Shown: positions 16,184 through 25,559 of the stretch, piece after piece | How the letters are laid out: every line of letters begins with the position of its first letter | Position numbering within the stretch: position 1 is the stretch's first letter | Origin: Pararhodobacter marinus | GTDB taxonomy: Bacteria; Pseudomonadota; Alphaproteobacteria; Rhodobacterales; Rhodobacteraceae | Assembly: GCF_003122215.1 (NCBI RefSeq) | Contig: NZ_QEYD01000002.1 | Location: forward strand, 186,001-250,000 | Direction: 5' to 3' | Length of the DNA stretch: 64,000 nucleotides | Notes under the pieces: model-generated | Told to the model about the DNA's origin: nothing | Seen by the model: only the letters and a program-made list of their open reading frames with translations | The model's database searches: none | Translations under genes and position numbers: made by a program

Positions 16184-16972
16184 ATGCTTGCGGGATTACG
16201 CCACCGTCTCGGACACTGGATCGGTCGTTTTCTTGAACGCGACCAGCCCGAAACGCAGCCCGTCGTCGCCCAGGACCACGCGGCGCTGACGGCAACGATC
16301 CGGGTGGGCGACGTGCTGCTGGTCGAAGGCCGCGCCAAGGTGTCGACGGCGATCAAGTACCTGACCCAGAGCACCTGGTCCCATGCCGCGATCTGCGTGC
16401 AGGACCTTTCATCGGGGAGCGGGGCGGTCGAACTGGTCGAGGTGACAATGCACGAGGGCGCGCACCGCGTCCCGCTGTCGAAATACGCCAGCTACAACAC
16501 CCGCCTGTGCCGCGCGGCGGGGCTGTCCGAGGACGAGCGCGCGGCGGTCGCCCGCTACATGGTCGACCGGATCGGTCTGCAATATGACATGCGCAACATC
16601 GTCGACCTAATGCGCTATTTCATTCCGACGCCGCCGGTCCCGGTCCGCTGGCGCCGTCCGCTGCTCAGCCTTGGGGCCGGGGATCCCACGCGGGCGATCT
16701 GTTCATCGCTGGCCGCACAGGCCTTCCAGTCGGTGGGCTATCCGATCCTGCCCGAGATCGAGATGCTGCGCGCGCCCTCGGGCCGTCCGCTGCGCACCGT
16801 CTGGTATGCCCGCGATTCCAGCTTCATCGTGCCGCGCGACTTCGACCTGTCGCCCTATTTCGCGGTGGTCAAACCGACGATCTACCGGGGCTTCGATCAC
16901 GCGCGGATCCCGTGGGCCGAGCGCGGCGCAGAGGACGGCGACCGCGTCGACAGCCGGAAAAGTGTGGGGTAA
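16184..16972 (+). CDS. Permuted papain-fold (YiiX/NlpC-P60-like) hydrolase
   Basis: 262 residues from ATG 16184. The pattern GDVLLVEG..., then TWSHAAICV with His67, then a late cysteine ICSSLAAQAF with Cys173, is that of the circularly permuted NlpC/P60 (YiiX/YebB) families, where His precedes Cys. Members are thought to act on amide or thioester bonds of lipids or peptides; the substrate here is unknown. There is no signal peptide, but hydrophobic patches (YFIPTPPVPVRW) could contact membranes. It is probably co-transcribed with the SseB-domain gene upstream. Confidence 0.78.
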   Translation: MLAGLRHRLGHWIGRFLERDQPETQPVVAQDHAALTATIRVGDVLLVEGRAKVSTAIKYLTQSTWSHAAICVQDLSSGSGAVELVEVTMHEGAHRVPLSKYASYNTRLCRAAGLSEDERAAVARYMVDRIGLQYDMRNIVDLMRYFIPTPPVPVRWRRPLLSLGAGDPTRAICSSLAAQAFQSVGYPILPEIEMLRAPSGRPLRTVWYARDSSFIVPRDFDLSPYFAVVKPTIYRGFDHARIPWAERGAEDGDRVDSRKSVG

Positions 16973-17040
16973 AATAATACCCAAATCGTAACCATATGAA
17001 ATATATGGGATAATCGAAAAGACGCTTCGCGCAACCGCAC

Positions 17041-17068
17041 TTGACCTGCCGGATGGAATCGCTAGAAC
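17041..17068 (+). promoter_or_regulatory. Candidate sigma-70 promoter of rplM-rpsI
   Basis: TTGACC (17041-17046), a 16-base spacer and TAGAAC (17063-17068) lie 64 bases upstream of the rplM start. The -35 is near consensus, the -10 is weaker. Two small hairpins lie upstream of it in an AT-rich patch (16967-17008). Confidence 0.55.
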
Positions 17069-17131
17069 ACGGCCATCCCGCAGCCGGGTTCCGCCGGTTG
17101 CGTCAATGCTTCTCATTTTCAGGGCTGGACC

Positions 17132-17596
17132 ATGAAAACCTACACCGCAAAACCGGCGGAGATCGAGAAGAAGTGGATCCTGATCGACGCCGAAGGTGTC
17201 GTTCTGGGCCGCCTCGCCACGATCGTCGCCAACATCCTGCGTGGCAAGAACAAGCCGACGTTTACGCCGCATATGGACATGGGTGACAATGTCATCATCA
17301 TCAACGCCGACAAGGTGCAGATGACCGGCAACAAGCGCGCCGACAAGCGTTACTACTGGCATACCGGCCACCCGGGCGGGATCAAGTTCCGCACCGCCGA
17401 GCAGGTGCTGGACGGCGCTCATCCCGAGCGCGTCGTGATCAAGGCCGTCGAGCGCATGATCTCGCGCAACCGTCTGGGCCGTCAGCAGATGACCAACCTG
17501 CGCGTCTATGCCGGCGCCGAGCATCCGCATGAAGCCCAGCAACCGACCGTTCTCGACGTCAAGTCGCTGAACAAGAAAAACACCCGGAGCGCTTGA
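17132..17596 (+). CDS. rplM: 50S ribosomal protein L13
   Basis: 154 residues. Full-length uL13, with the family core [27 protein letters not shown] at the N-terminus and [26 protein letters not shown] near the end. It binds 23S rRNA early in large-subunit assembly. The gene precedes rpsI with two intervening bases, the usual bacterial rplM-rpsI operon. Confidence 0.98.
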   Translation: MKTYTAKPAEIEKKWILIDAEGVVLGRLATIVANILRGKNKPTFTPHMDMGDNVIIINADKVQMTGNKRADKRYYWHTGHPGGIKFRTAEQVLDGAHPERVVIKAVERMISRNRLGRQQMTNLRVYAGAEHPHEAQQPTVLDVKSLNKKNTRSA

Positions 17597-17598
17597 TC

Positions 17599-18108
17599 AT
17601 GGCTGACGAGATCAAATCCCTCGACGCGCTGAAGGATGCCGTCGCCGGCGCTGCCTCGGCCGCGCCCGCCGGTGCCGAAGGTACCGAAACCGCCGCCCCC
17701 CGTGAGCCGCAGCGCGACTCGCTGGGCCGCGCCTATGCCACCGGCAAGCGGAAAGACGCCATCGCGCGCGTCTGGATCAAGCCGGGCTCGGGCAAGGTCA
17801 CCGTCAACGGCAAGGACATGGACGCCTATTTCGCGCGTCCGGTGCTGCAGATGATCCTGCGCCAGCCCTTCACCATCGCCGGTGTCGAGAACCAGTTCGA
17901 CGTCTACGCCACCGTCGTCGGCGGCGGTCTGTCGGGTCAGGCCGGTGCGGTCAAGCACGGCGTGTCGAAAGCGCTGCAGCTCTACGATCCCAGCCTGCGC
18001 GGTGCGCTGAAGGCTGCGGGCTTCCTGACCCGCGACTCGCGCACGGTCGAGCGGAAGAAATACGGTAAGCGCAAGGCTCGCCGCAGCTTCCAGTTCTCGA
18101 AGCGCTGA
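17599..18108 (+). CDS. rpsI: 30S ribosomal protein S9
   Basis: 169 residues. uS9 with an acidic Ala-rich N-terminal extension of about 45 residues, followed by the conserved [21 protein letters not shown] and the C-terminal [17 protein letters not shown] tail that reaches the P-site tRNA in the family. ATG 17599 is chosen over the upstream TTG because it follows a GGAG at 17586-17589 with good spacing and matches alphaproteobacterial S9 proteins. Confidence 0.97.
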   Translation: MADEIKSLDALKDAVAGAASAAPAGAEGTETAAPREPQRDSLGRAYATGKRKDAIARVWIKPGSGKVTVNGKDMDAYFARPVLQMILRQPFTIAGVENQFDVYATVVGGGLSGQAGAVKHGVSKALQLYDPSLRGALKAAGFLTRDSRTVERKKYGKRKARRSFQFSKR

Positions 18109-18130
18109 TCGCTTCAGGCAGATCTTGTCG

Positions 18131-18157
18131 AAAGGCGCGGCTTCGGTCGCGCCTTTT
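18131..18157 (+). terminator. Rho-independent terminator after rpsI
   Basis: AAAGGCGCG (18131-18139) pairs with CGCGCCTTT (18148-18156) around an eight-base loop containing TTCGG and runs into TTTT. It lies 23 bases after the rpsI stop. Confidence 0.85.
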
Positions 18158-18202
18158 GCTTTGTCCACCCGCCCGCTATCGTCCGCCCGGAACGGGGTGA
18201 CG

Positions 18203-19717
18203 ATGACGACACGCGGCTTTCAGATCTATGCTCTGACGCTCACGCTGGCGGGCATCGCGGCGCTTTGCGGGGTGATCGCCTGGCGCACGGGCGGCGCGCT
18301 CTTCTACACGCTCGACGATCCTTACATCCATCTTGCGCTGGCCGAAGAGATTCTGCGCGGCAATTACGGGATCAATCCGGGCGAGGTGGCCTCGCCCTCG
18401 TCCTCGATGCTGTATGCGCTGGCTCTGGCGCCCTTGCTCGCGCTGGGGCTGGGCACGCTGTCGCCGCTGGTGCTCTCCGTGGCGGGGCAGGGGGTGGCGA
18501 TCTGGCTTCTGGCGGGCGCCCTGGCCCCGCCATTGGCCCTGCGGCGCGCGGTGGCGCTGGTGGCCGGGCCGCTTCTGGCGCTGGCGATCAACGCGATGGG
18601 CCTGCCGCTGACGGGGATGGAGCATCCCCTGCATGTCGCGGTGTCGGTGGCGATCCTGCTGGGCCTCGCCCGCGCCGCCACGGGGCCGGCGCCCGGATGG
18701 CTGCTCGTGGCGATCCTGCTCGCCCCGGCTTTGCGGTTCGAAGGCTACGCGCAGGCGCTTGCTGCCGTCGCCGCGTTAAGTTTCCTCGATCACCGGCGCA
18801 TGGCGCTTCTCGCGCTGGCCGGTCTTGTCGCGCTGAGCCTTGCTTACGGGCTGGCGATGCAGGCCCTGGGCCTGCCGCTTCTGCCCAGCTCGGTCATGGT
18901 GAAAAGCGCGGCCTCGGCGGCGGCGCTCGGGGCGGATGGCCGCTCGGCGTTGATCGCGGTCATCGTCAACGCGATCCGGGGCGCGCAGACGCCGCAGGGC
19001 GCGTTGATGATCTTGGCCGGGCTGGTTTTGCTGGCGCTGGTCGTTTGGCGGCCCGACCGGGTGTCCCGCGCGGTCGTCTGGCCGCTTCTTGCCGCGCTGG
19101 CCGCGCATTTCCTCGTCGGTCGCTTCGGCTGGTTCGCGCGCTACGAGGTCTACGCCGTGGCGCTGACCCTGACCGGGCTGGGGCTGATCGTGCCGCGCCA
19201 TCTGCCGGGGGCCGTGTTGCTTCTGCCGCTTGCCGCCTACGGCTGGACCTATCTGCCGACGCTGCAGCAAACGCCCGCCGCCGCGCTGTCGGTCTACCAG
19301 CAGCAATACCAGATGCACCGTTTTGCCACCGCGTTCTTCCCGCACCCCGTCGCCGTCAACGATATCGGCTGGGTCGCCTACGACAACGAGGGGCCCGTGC
19401 TCGATCTCTGGGGGCTCGGAAGCGAGGAGGCGCGGCAACTGACCGCCGCGCAGGGGCGAACTGTAGGGACCCTGCGCCAGCTCAGCGACGGGCGCGCCGA
19501 TTACGCGATGGTCTATGACATCGCGTTCGAGGGCGCGATCCCGCCGGAATGGTGCCGCATTGCGACGCTTACCACCTCGCGCGTGATCGCGGCGTCGGAC
19601 AGCGTGAGCTTCTACCTGATCGACCGCGATCTCGAGGCCGCGATGCGCGACGCGCTGACCGCTTTCGCGCCGACACTGCCCGCAGGGGCGGCGCTGTCGG
19701 TTCACTCGTGCCAATAG
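18203..19717 (+). CDS. GT-C-type membrane glycosyltransferase-like protein
   Basis: 504 residues, about ten membrane helices and a soluble C-terminal domain of about 130 residues. The first external loop carries Asp38-Asp39 in FYTLDDPYIHLALAEEI, the position of the metal-binding acidic pair in GT-C enzymes that use polyprenyl-phosphate sugars. The tail contains NDIGWVAYDNEGPVLDLWGL. The neighbouring convergent gene encodes a protein with the same layout and the same two landmark regions, so they are probably distant homologues. The acceptor is unknown: lipid, glycan or protein are all possible. The frame upstream of ATG 18203 runs through the rpsI terminator and is rejected as a start. Confidence 0.75.
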   Translation: MTTRGFQIYALTLTLAGIAALCGVIAWRTGGALFYTLDDPYIHLALAEEILRGNYGINPGEVASPSSSMLYALALAPLLALGLGTLSPLVLSVAGQGVAIWLLAGALAPPLALRRAVALVAGPLLALAINAMGLPLTGMEHPLHVAVSVAILLGLARAATGPAPGWLLVAILLAPALRFEGYAQALAAVAALSFLDHRRMALLALAGLVALSLAYGLAMQALGLPLLPSSVMVKSAASAAALGADGRSALIAVIVNAIRGAQTPQGALMILAGLVLLALVVWRPDRVSRAVVWPLLAALAAHFLVGRFGWFARYEVYAVALTLTGLGLIVPRHLPGAVLLLPLAAYGWTYLPTLQQTPAAALSVYQQQYQMHRFATAFFPHPVAVNDIGWVAYDNEGPVLDLWGLGSEEARQLTAAQGRTVGTLRQLSDGRADYAMVYDIAFEGAIPPEWCRIATLTTSRVIAASDSVSFYLIDRDLEAAMRDALTAFAPTLPAGAALSVHSCQ

Positions 19718-21186
19718 GCCCAGGGCGGGCGGCGCAGCTGCGTCGCGGCATACGCGACCTCATCGGCGCCGTTTCGCGCGCGGCTGGTCGCGCAGACCTC
19801 TTGCAGCGCCGGGATCTCGGTCCGGGTGAACAGCCGCAACGTGTATTGGCGCGCCCAGTAAAGCTCGCACAATTCGGTAAAGCCTTCCGCAGCGGCATAA
19901 GCTGCGAGCGCCTCGTGCTGCGCTGGCTGGTCGCGGATGCCGTCCTCGGTGGCGAAAAAGGCCAGCAGGTCGGGCGCATAGGCCGCGACAACCGCGTCGC
20001 TCAGCCCCTCGCGCGCGACGCGATGGCTGGCCAGCCCGTAGGTATCGAGCACCCGCAGGTCCGAGTGATAGGCCGGCGCGCCCGCATCGCCCAGGGCGAC
20101 GGCCGACATCGCGCCCTCGCGCCCCAGACCGTGCAGCGCATGGCCCAGAAGGGCGTGGCTGTCGAGCACCCGGGGATAGTAATTGGCATAGACCAGAAGC
20201 TCGGCCACCCGTGCGGTGTGCCAGCCGAAAGCGCCGATATACAGCGCCAGACACAGCAAGGCCGCGTGCGCCCGCGCGCCGTCCATGCGCGACACGGCCC
20301 AGCCCAGATACAAGGCCATCGGCAGCAGGATCTGGAACGGAAAGCGCTGAAAATAGTTCATCAGCAGGTCCGAGCCCGCATAGGAATAGCCGACCGCGCC
20401 GAAATAGAGCAGCATCGCCGCGCCCGTGCGCCGGTTGCCGAAGACGAGCACCGCCAAGGCGGGCAGGATATAGGGCAGGATCGCCACCGCCTGCGCGACC
20501 CGGAACCCGTCGCCAGCCTTGATGAAATAGGTATTCGGCAGCGCCTCGCCAAACCACCACAGATGAAAGCCGAAATAGGCGCCCGCCAGCAGGGCCAGCA
20601 ACGCCGAATGGATCGCCACAAGCCGCACCTCGGCCCGTGCGGCGATCATCAGCGCGGGGTAAAGGATGTAGAGCAGCCATGCCTCGGGCCGGGTCAGGAC
20701 CAGAAGCGCGACGCAGGCGAGGGCCGCGCGCCATCTGAGGGTTTGCTGCAGAATGAAGAAGAGGCCGAGCGCGCCGCCATAGACAAGCGTCTCCAGCCCC
20801 GAAAACGCATGGGCCACGGTCGCCGGGACCGCCATCAGCAGCGCCAGCACGAACCCCATCCGCAGCTTGTCCCCGGCTTCACGCAGCAACAGCGTGGCCA
20901 GCACGATCAGCACCGCCAGCGACACAAGCTTGAAGGCCAGCACCATGTCTAGCCCCAGGGCGGCCGGCAGGATCGAGAGCGCGGCGAAAACGGGGTTGGT
21001 ATAGGCCTGCGTCAGGTCGAAACCGTCGGGGTTATAGGCCCAGATCCCGTGATGGATCAGGTTCAGCCCGTATCGCCATGTGATGAAGGCATCGTCGACC
21101 GTGAAGCGCGCATAGATCCACAGGTTGACCAGCACCACGGGCACCAGCAGCGCGGTCAGGGTGGCAAGCGGGCGAGGGGGTGTCAC
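19702..21186 (-). CDS. GT-C-type membrane glycosyltransferase-like protein (AftB/ArnT-like layout)
   Basis: 494 residues from GTG 21186, placing the first helix (LTALLVPVVLVNLWIYA) at the N-terminus. Asp31-Asp32 lie in RFTVDDAFITWRYGLNLI, followed by NPDG and a Thr-Asn-Pro loop typical of arabinofuranosyltransferase-like and related GT-C proteins. About ten helices, then a soluble tail with LGDAGAPAYHSDLRVLDTYGL. It is convergent with the preceding gene and overlaps its last 16 bases. The open frame upstream of 21186 is Arg/Pro-rich shadow. Donor and acceptor sugars are not deducible. Confidence 0.77.
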   Translation of the reverse strand: MTPPRPLATLTALLVPVVLVNLWIYARFTVDDAFITWRYGLNLIHHGIWAYNPDGFDLTQAYTNPVFAALSILPAALGLDMVLAFKLVSLAVLIVLATLLLREAGDKLRMGFVLALLMAVPATVAHAFSGLETLVYGGALGLFFILQQTLRWRAALACVALLVLTRPEAWLLYILYPALMIAARAEVRLVAIHSALLALLAGAYFGFHLWWFGEALPNTYFIKAGDGFRVAQAVAILPYILPALAVLVFGNRRTGAAMLLYFGAVGYSYAGSDLLMNYFQRFPFQILLPMALYLGWAVSRMDGARAHAALLCLALYIGAFGWHTARVAELLVYANYYPRVLDSHALLGHALHGLGREGAMSAVALGDAGAPAYHSDLRVLDTYGLASHRVAREGLSDAVVAAYAPDLLAFFATEDGIRDQPAQHEALAAYAAAEGFTELCELYWARQYTLRLFTRTEIPALQEVCATSRARNGADEVAYAATQLRRPPWAYWHE

Positions 21187-21289
21187 GGGGCGATCTCCGG
21201 GGCTTTGGCGCGCGACGATAGGGGGATGCCCGCTTGTGGACAAGCGCCGCCCGGCTCTATCCTGCGCCCTGATCCGAGGACCCGGCGCC

Positions 21290-21910
21290 ATGTATAACCC
21301 CACCCATTTCACCGAAACCGATCAGGCCGAGATCGAGCGGCTGATCCATGCCTGCCCGCTTGCGGCGGTCGTCGCGCAGACCGGCGACGGGCTGAACGCC
21401 GATCACCTGCCGCTTTTGCGCGACGGCGCGGGGTTCCTGGGCCATGTCGCGCTGGCCAACCCGATACACCGCATACTGCCGGACGGGGCGCCTGTCCTGG
21501 CGATCTTCCGGGCGGGCGACGCCTATGTCAGTCCCAATTGGTACCCGTCCAAGGCCGAGACGCACAAGGCTGTGCCCACCTGGAATTACCAGGTCGTGCA
21601 GGTGCATGGCACGATCCGCTGGTCGCATGAAGACAAGGACAAGCGCCGCGCCGTGGCGCTGCTGACCGCGCGGCACGAGAAAGAGACCAACGGCAAGACG
21701 GCGTGGCGGATGGGCGACGCGCCCGAGGATTTTCTCGTCGATATGCTGGCGCGGATCGTCGCGTTCCGGATCGAGGTCACGCGGATCGAGGCCAAGTCGA
21801 AACTGAACCAGAACCGGAGCGTGGCGGATATCGACGCGGTGGCGCAGGCGCTGGAGAGCCGCGGCAACCATGCGGTAGCCCAGGCGATGCGCCGCGCGAC
21901 CAAAGGGTGA
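21290..21910 (+). CDS. PaiB-type FMN-binding protein
   Basis: 206 residues starting MYNPTHFTE. The split-barrel flavin-binding fold is supported by NADHLPLL, HVALANPIHR, YVSPNWYPSK and the conserved TWNYQVVQVHG, all hallmarks of the PaiB family first described as a negative regulator of sporulation and protease genes in Bacillus. Whether this protein binds DNA is doubtful; FMN- or heme-linked redox roles are also possible. The gene is divergent from the GT-C gene, and no partner paiA-like acetyltransferase is adjacent. Confidence 0.87.
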   Translation: MYNPTHFTETDQAEIERLIHACPLAAVVAQTGDGLNADHLPLLRDGAGFLGHVALANPIHRILPDGAPVLAIFRAGDAYVSPNWYPSKAETHKAVPTWNYQVVQVHGTIRWSHEDKDKRRAVALLTARHEKETNGKTAWRMGDAPEDFLVDMLARIVAFRIEVTRIEAKSKLNQNRSVADIDAVAQALESRGNHAVAQAMRRATKG

Positions 21911-22020
21911 GCATCCGTCACGCCGCTGTCGCAAATCCGACGCCGGATGCCGCCTTGGCCCTTGCTCCCGCGCGGCCTTCCTTCTAAACGGTGCGCATCG
22001 CAGCTATCGGGGGCCCGACC

Positions 22021-23481
22021 ATGGAGCCTTGGCTCAGCCATCCCTTCGACGACGACAAGTTGAAGGAGGAATGCGGCGTTTTCGGAGCAGTGAACGTCCA
22101 GGACGCGGCGAATTTCGTCGCTCTGGGCCTGCACGCGCTTCAGCACCGCGGACAGGAAGCCGGTGGGATCATCACCCACCACGAAGAACGGGGCTTCCAG
22201 TCGGCGCACAGATTCGGCCTTGTGCGCGACAATTTCACCTCGGCCAAGCTGATGGAGACCCTGCCGGGGTCGATCGGCATCGGCCATGTCCGCTATTCGA
22301 CCGCCGGGTCCAAGGGCGCCACCGCGATCCGCGACGTGCAGCCTTTCTTCGGCGAGTTCTCGATGGGCGGCGCGGCAATCGCGCATAACGGCAACATCAC
22401 CAATGCCGAGGCCATCCGCCGCGAGTTGATTGAGCGCGGCTCGATCTTCCAGTCCTCCTCGGATTCGGAATGCATCATCCACCTGATGGCGCGCTCGATC
22501 CAGAAAACCCATGCCGAACGGCTGAAAGACGCGCTGCGGCGTTGCGAAGGCGCGTTCTCGGTCATCGCCATGACGCGCACCAAGCTCATCGGTGTGCGCG
22601 ACCGGCTGGGCGTACGCCCGCTGGTGCTGGGCAAGATCGGCGACGGCTACGCGCTGGCGTCGGAGACCTGCGCGCTCGACATCATCGGCGCCGAGTTCCT
22701 GCGGGAAATCGAGCCGGGCGAAATGGTGGTGATCGACGCCAAGGGCGTGGTTTCGTCGCGCCCGTTCGAGCGTACCTCGCCGCGTTTCTGCATCTTCGAA
22801 CAGGTCTATTTCTCGCGCCCCGATTCGATCATCGGCGGCCGCTCGGTCTATGAGACCCGGCGCCAGATCGGCGTGGAACTGGCCCGCGAGGCCCCGGTCG
22901 AGGCCGATCTGGTTTGCCCGGTCCCCGATTCGGGTACGCCTGCCGCGATCGGCTACAGCCAGGAATCGGGCATTCCCTTCGCGATGGGGATCATCCGCAA
23001 CCAGTATATGGGCCGGACTTTCATCGAACCGTCCGAACAGATCCGCAACATGGGCGTGCGGCTGAAGCTTAACGTCAACCGCGCGCTGATCGAAGGCAAG
23101 CGCGTGGTTCTGGTCGACGATTCGGTCGTGCGCGGCACCACCTCGCAGAAGATCAAGCAGATGATCCTCGAAGCGGGCGCGGCCGAAGTGCATTTCCGCA
23201 TCGCCTCGCCGCCGACGACCTGGCCGTGCTTCTACGGCGTCGACACGCCCGAGCGCTCGAAACTTCTCGCGGCCCGCATGAGCGAGGACGAGATGCGCGA
23301 TTACATCGGCGTTGACAGCCTGAAATTCGTGTCGCTGGACGGTCTGTACCGCGCCGCCGGCGAACTGGAAGGACGCAACGATTCCTGCCCGCAATTCTGC
23401 GATGCCTGCTTCTCGGGCGAGTATCCGGTCGCGCCCTCGGACATGATCGAACGCGGGTTTGAACTGAAGGCCGCCGAGTAA
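22021..23481 (+). CDS. purF: Amidophosphoribosyltransferase
   Basis: 486 residues. First committed step of purine synthesis: PRPP plus glutamine give phosphoribosylamine. The Ntn-type glutaminase begins at Cys18 after a short propeptide (KEECGVFGA), with [12 protein letters not shown] and RYSTAGSK following. The phosphoribosyltransferase part has the PRPP loop [14 protein letters not shown]. Cysteines in RFCIF, TWPCF and SCPQFCDAC match the iron-sulfur type enzyme (Bacillus type) rather than the E. coli type. ATG 22021 is used; an in-frame GTG at 21991 would add ten residues. A terminator follows. Confidence 0.96.
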   Translation: MEPWLSHPFDDDKLKEECGVFGAVNVQDAANFVALGLHALQHRGQEAGGIITHHEERGFQSAHRFGLVRDNFTSAKLMETLPGSIGIGHVRYSTAGSKGATAIRDVQPFFGEFSMGGAAIAHNGNITNAEAIRRELIERGSIFQSSSDSECIIHLMARSIQKTHAERLKDALRRCEGAFSVIAMTRTKLIGVRDRLGVRPLVLGKIGDGYALASETCALDIIGAEFLREIEPGEMVVIDAKGVVSSRPFERTSPRFCIFEQVYFSRPDSIIGGRSVYETRRQIGVELAREAPVEADLVCPVPDSGTPAAIGYSQESGIPFAMGIIRNQYMGRTFIEPSEQIRNMGVRLKLNVNRALIEGKRVVLVDDSVVRGTTSQKIKQMILEAGAAEVHFRIASPPTTWPCFYGVDTPERSKLLAARMSEDEMRDYIGVDSLKFVSLDGLYRAAGELEGRNDSCPQFCDACFSGEYPVAPSDMIERGFELKAAE

Positions 23482-23504
23482 ACGGCTGATGTTCCACGGT
23501 TTTC

Positions 23505-23533
23505 AAGGCCCGGCGCCGAGCGTCGGGCCTTTG
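23505..23533 (+). terminator. Rho-independent terminator after purF
   Basis: AAGGCCCG (23505-23512) pairs with CGGGCCTT (23524-23531), followed by a short T-tract, 23 bases past the purF stop. Confidence 0.75.
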
Positions 23534-23638
23534 TCATGCGTGGTTGACCCCGGCGATGGCGGGCGCGCGTTAAACGCCGCCCTTGACCGCGCGCCTTCGG
23601 ATCCACAGGCTCGGCCGCAGACAAACCGCCGGGACCAC

Positions 23639-24895
23639 ATGACACGCGACACGCCGGGCCTCTGGGCCGTTACCGCCCCCGACTTTCCAGCACTCACACC
23701 GCTTGAGGGGCGGATCGAGGCCGATCTCGCCATCGTCGGCGCGGGCTATACCGGGCTTTCCGCCGCGCTCGAAGCGGCGCAGGCGGGCGCGCGGGTCGTC
23801 GTGCTGGATGCCGAGGGCGTCGGTGCGGGCGGCTCGGGGCGCAATGTCGGGCTGGTCAATGCGGGGCTCTGGCTGATGCCCGACGAGGTCGAGGCGCGGC
23901 TCGGTGCGGAAAGCGGGCTTCTGGAGCTGCTCAGCGCCGCGCCCGCCGCCGTCTGGGAAACCGTCGAGCGCCACGGCATCGATTGCGAAGCGCGCCCTGC
24001 CGGGACGCTGCATTGCGCCACCGACGCGGCGGGGATGCAGGCGCTGGAAGAACGCGCGCGGCAATGGCAGGGGCGGCAGGTCGCGGTCGCGTTGCTCGAT
24101 GCGGCCCAGGCGCGCGCGCGAACCGGCACCGACCGATACCTGGGGGCTCTGTTCGATCCCCGCGCGGGGACGATCCAGCCGCTGGCCTATGCGCGGGGCC
24201 TTGCGCGCGCGGCGATGAAAGCAGGCGCAGTGATCCATGCGCCCGCCCGCGTGACGGGCGCCCGCGCGCAGGGCAGGGGCTGGGAGGTGGAGACAGAACG
24301 CGGGAAGGTCGGCGCCGCGCGTCTTATCTGGGCCGGCAACGCCTATGGCACGGGGCCCGCCGCCAACGACTCGCTGACGATCATGCCCTATTTCAACTTC
24401 GCCACCGATCCCTTGCCCGACGATCTGCGCAGGTCGATCCTGCCGGGCGGCGAGGGGGCTTGGGATACGGCGACGGTCTTGACCTCGTTCCGGCTGGATG
24501 CGGCCGGGCGTTTCGTGATCGGCTCGGTCGGAGAGCTGGGCCGCGCCGATACCGCCGTGCACGAGGCCTGGGCCAGCCGGCAGATGCGCCGGCTGTTCCC
24601 GCAGCTAGCCGGCATCCCCTTCGCGCATCGCTGGTTCGGGCGCATCGGCACCACGCCCGATGCGGTTCCCCGGATGGTCCAGACCGGGCCGGGCGCCTAC
24701 GGTGTCACCGGCTTCAACGGGCGCGGGATCGGGCCGGGCACCGTGCTGGGCCGGGAACTGGCGCGCACGGCGCTTGGCCTGCAATCGGCACTGCCCGTGC
24801 TGCCGGTGGCGAAACCCGACCCCCTGCGCAAAGTGCGGGGCGCCGGGTATCGGCTCGGGGCGGCGGCGCTGCATCTGGCGGACCGCCGCCGCTGA
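23639..24895 (+). CDS. FAD-dependent oxidoreductase (DAO/DadA superfamily)
   Basis: 418 residues. The N-terminal dinucleotide fold reads ADLAIVGAGYTGLSAALEAAQAGARVVVLDAE, followed by GAGGSGRNVGLVNAG, and the C-terminal FAD contact is GVTGFNGRGIGPGTVLGRELA. This combination is common in gamma-glutamylputrescine oxidase-like and glycine/D-amino-acid oxidase-like enzymes that oxidise primary or secondary amines. The gene stands alone, so the substrate is open. ATG 23639 gives a start directly before the family region; the upstream extension is unrelated sequence running through the purF terminator. Confidence 0.85.
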   Translation: MTRDTPGLWAVTAPDFPALTPLEGRIEADLAIVGAGYTGLSAALEAAQAGARVVVLDAEGVGAGGSGRNVGLVNAGLWLMPDEVEARLGAESGLLELLSAAPAAVWETVERHGIDCEARPAGTLHCATDAAGMQALEERARQWQGRQVAVALLDAAQARARTGTDRYLGALFDPRAGTIQPLAYARGLARAAMKAGAVIHAPARVTGARAQGRGWEVETERGKVGAARLIWAGNAYGTGPAANDSLTIMPYFNFATDPLPDDLRRSILPGGEGAWDTATVLTSFRLDAAGRFVIGSVGELGRADTAVHEAWASRQMRRLFPQLAGIPFAHRWFGRIGTTPDAVPRMVQTGPGAYGVTGFNGRGIGPGTVLGRELARTALGLQSALPVLPVAKPDPLRKVRGAGYRLGAAALHLADRRR

Positions 24896-24897
24896 TC

Positions 24898-25527
24898 TCA
24901 GCCGTGGTGATGGTGGCCGTGCGCGCGCTCCTGCGCCGCCTTGCGCAGGATCTGCACCGAGGACGACAGGAACAGCCCCGCCATCGCCACCGCGACGATC
25001 AGATCGGGCCAGCCCGATCCGGTCCAGGCGACCACCAAGGCCGCGCCCATCACCGCGATATTGCCGATTGCATCGTTGCGCGAACACAGCCAGACCGAGC
25101 GGACGTTCGAATCCCCGTCGCGCCAGCGCATCAGGATCAGGACCGAGGCCACATTGGCCGCAAGCGCGGCAAAGCCCACGGCGCCCATGACCTCGGCGCG
25201 CGGCACCTCGGGGCCCAGCATGTCGCTGATCGCAAAGCCCAGCACCGCCAGCCCCATCGCCGCCAGCGACAGGCCCTTCAGTTGTGCCACGCGCGCGCGC
25301 AATTGCAGCGAGCGTCCGATCACCGCCAGCGACAGCCCGTAAGTCAATGCGTCGGCGGCAAAATCCAGCGCGTCGGCCTGCAGCGCCCGGCTTCCCGCCA
25401 GCGCGCCCGCGGTCATCTCGACCAGAAACAGCCCGCCGTTCAGGATGATGACCGCGATCAGCGCGCGGCGATAGGCGGGGCTGGTCCCGTCGAAGTCGAG
25501 ATCGTCATGGGAATGGTCATGGGGCAT
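24898..25527 (-). CDS. Cation diffusion facilitator transporter, short form
   Basis: 209 residues, six predicted helices, no C-terminal cytoplasmic domain. Histidine-rich at both ends (MPHDHSHDD and AHGHHHHG), as in metal buffering segments. The metal site in helix 2 is D55-x3-D59 (ALDFAADA); the helix 5 site reads C148-x3-D152 (WLCSRNDAIGN) in place of the usual His/Asp-x3-Asp. It should export Zn, Cd, Co or a related divalent cation against protons. It is divergent from a MerR-type gene, and the shared 77-bp region holds a MerR-style operator in its promoter, so metal-induced expression is inferred. Confidence 0.87.
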   Translation of the reverse strand: MPHDHSHDDLDFDGTSPAYRRALIAVIILNGGLFLVEMTAGALAGSRALQADALDFAADALTYGLSLAVIGRSLQLRARVAQLKGLSLAAMGLAVLGFAISDMLGPEVPRAEVMGAVGFAALAANVASVLILMRWRDGDSNVRSVWLCSRNDAIGNIAVMGAALVVAWTGSGWPDLIVAVAMAGLFLSSSVQILRKAAQERAHGHHHHG

Positions 25528-25559
25528 ATCCGGCCCTCCGCTTGTTTCGTGTTGGCCCC

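Noticed and set aside
25085-25115. tRNA-like GTTCGAATCC T-loop sequence
   Set aside because: It lies within the CDF transporter gene and encodes part of the GDSNVRS loop; no acceptor or anticodon stems can be formed around it.
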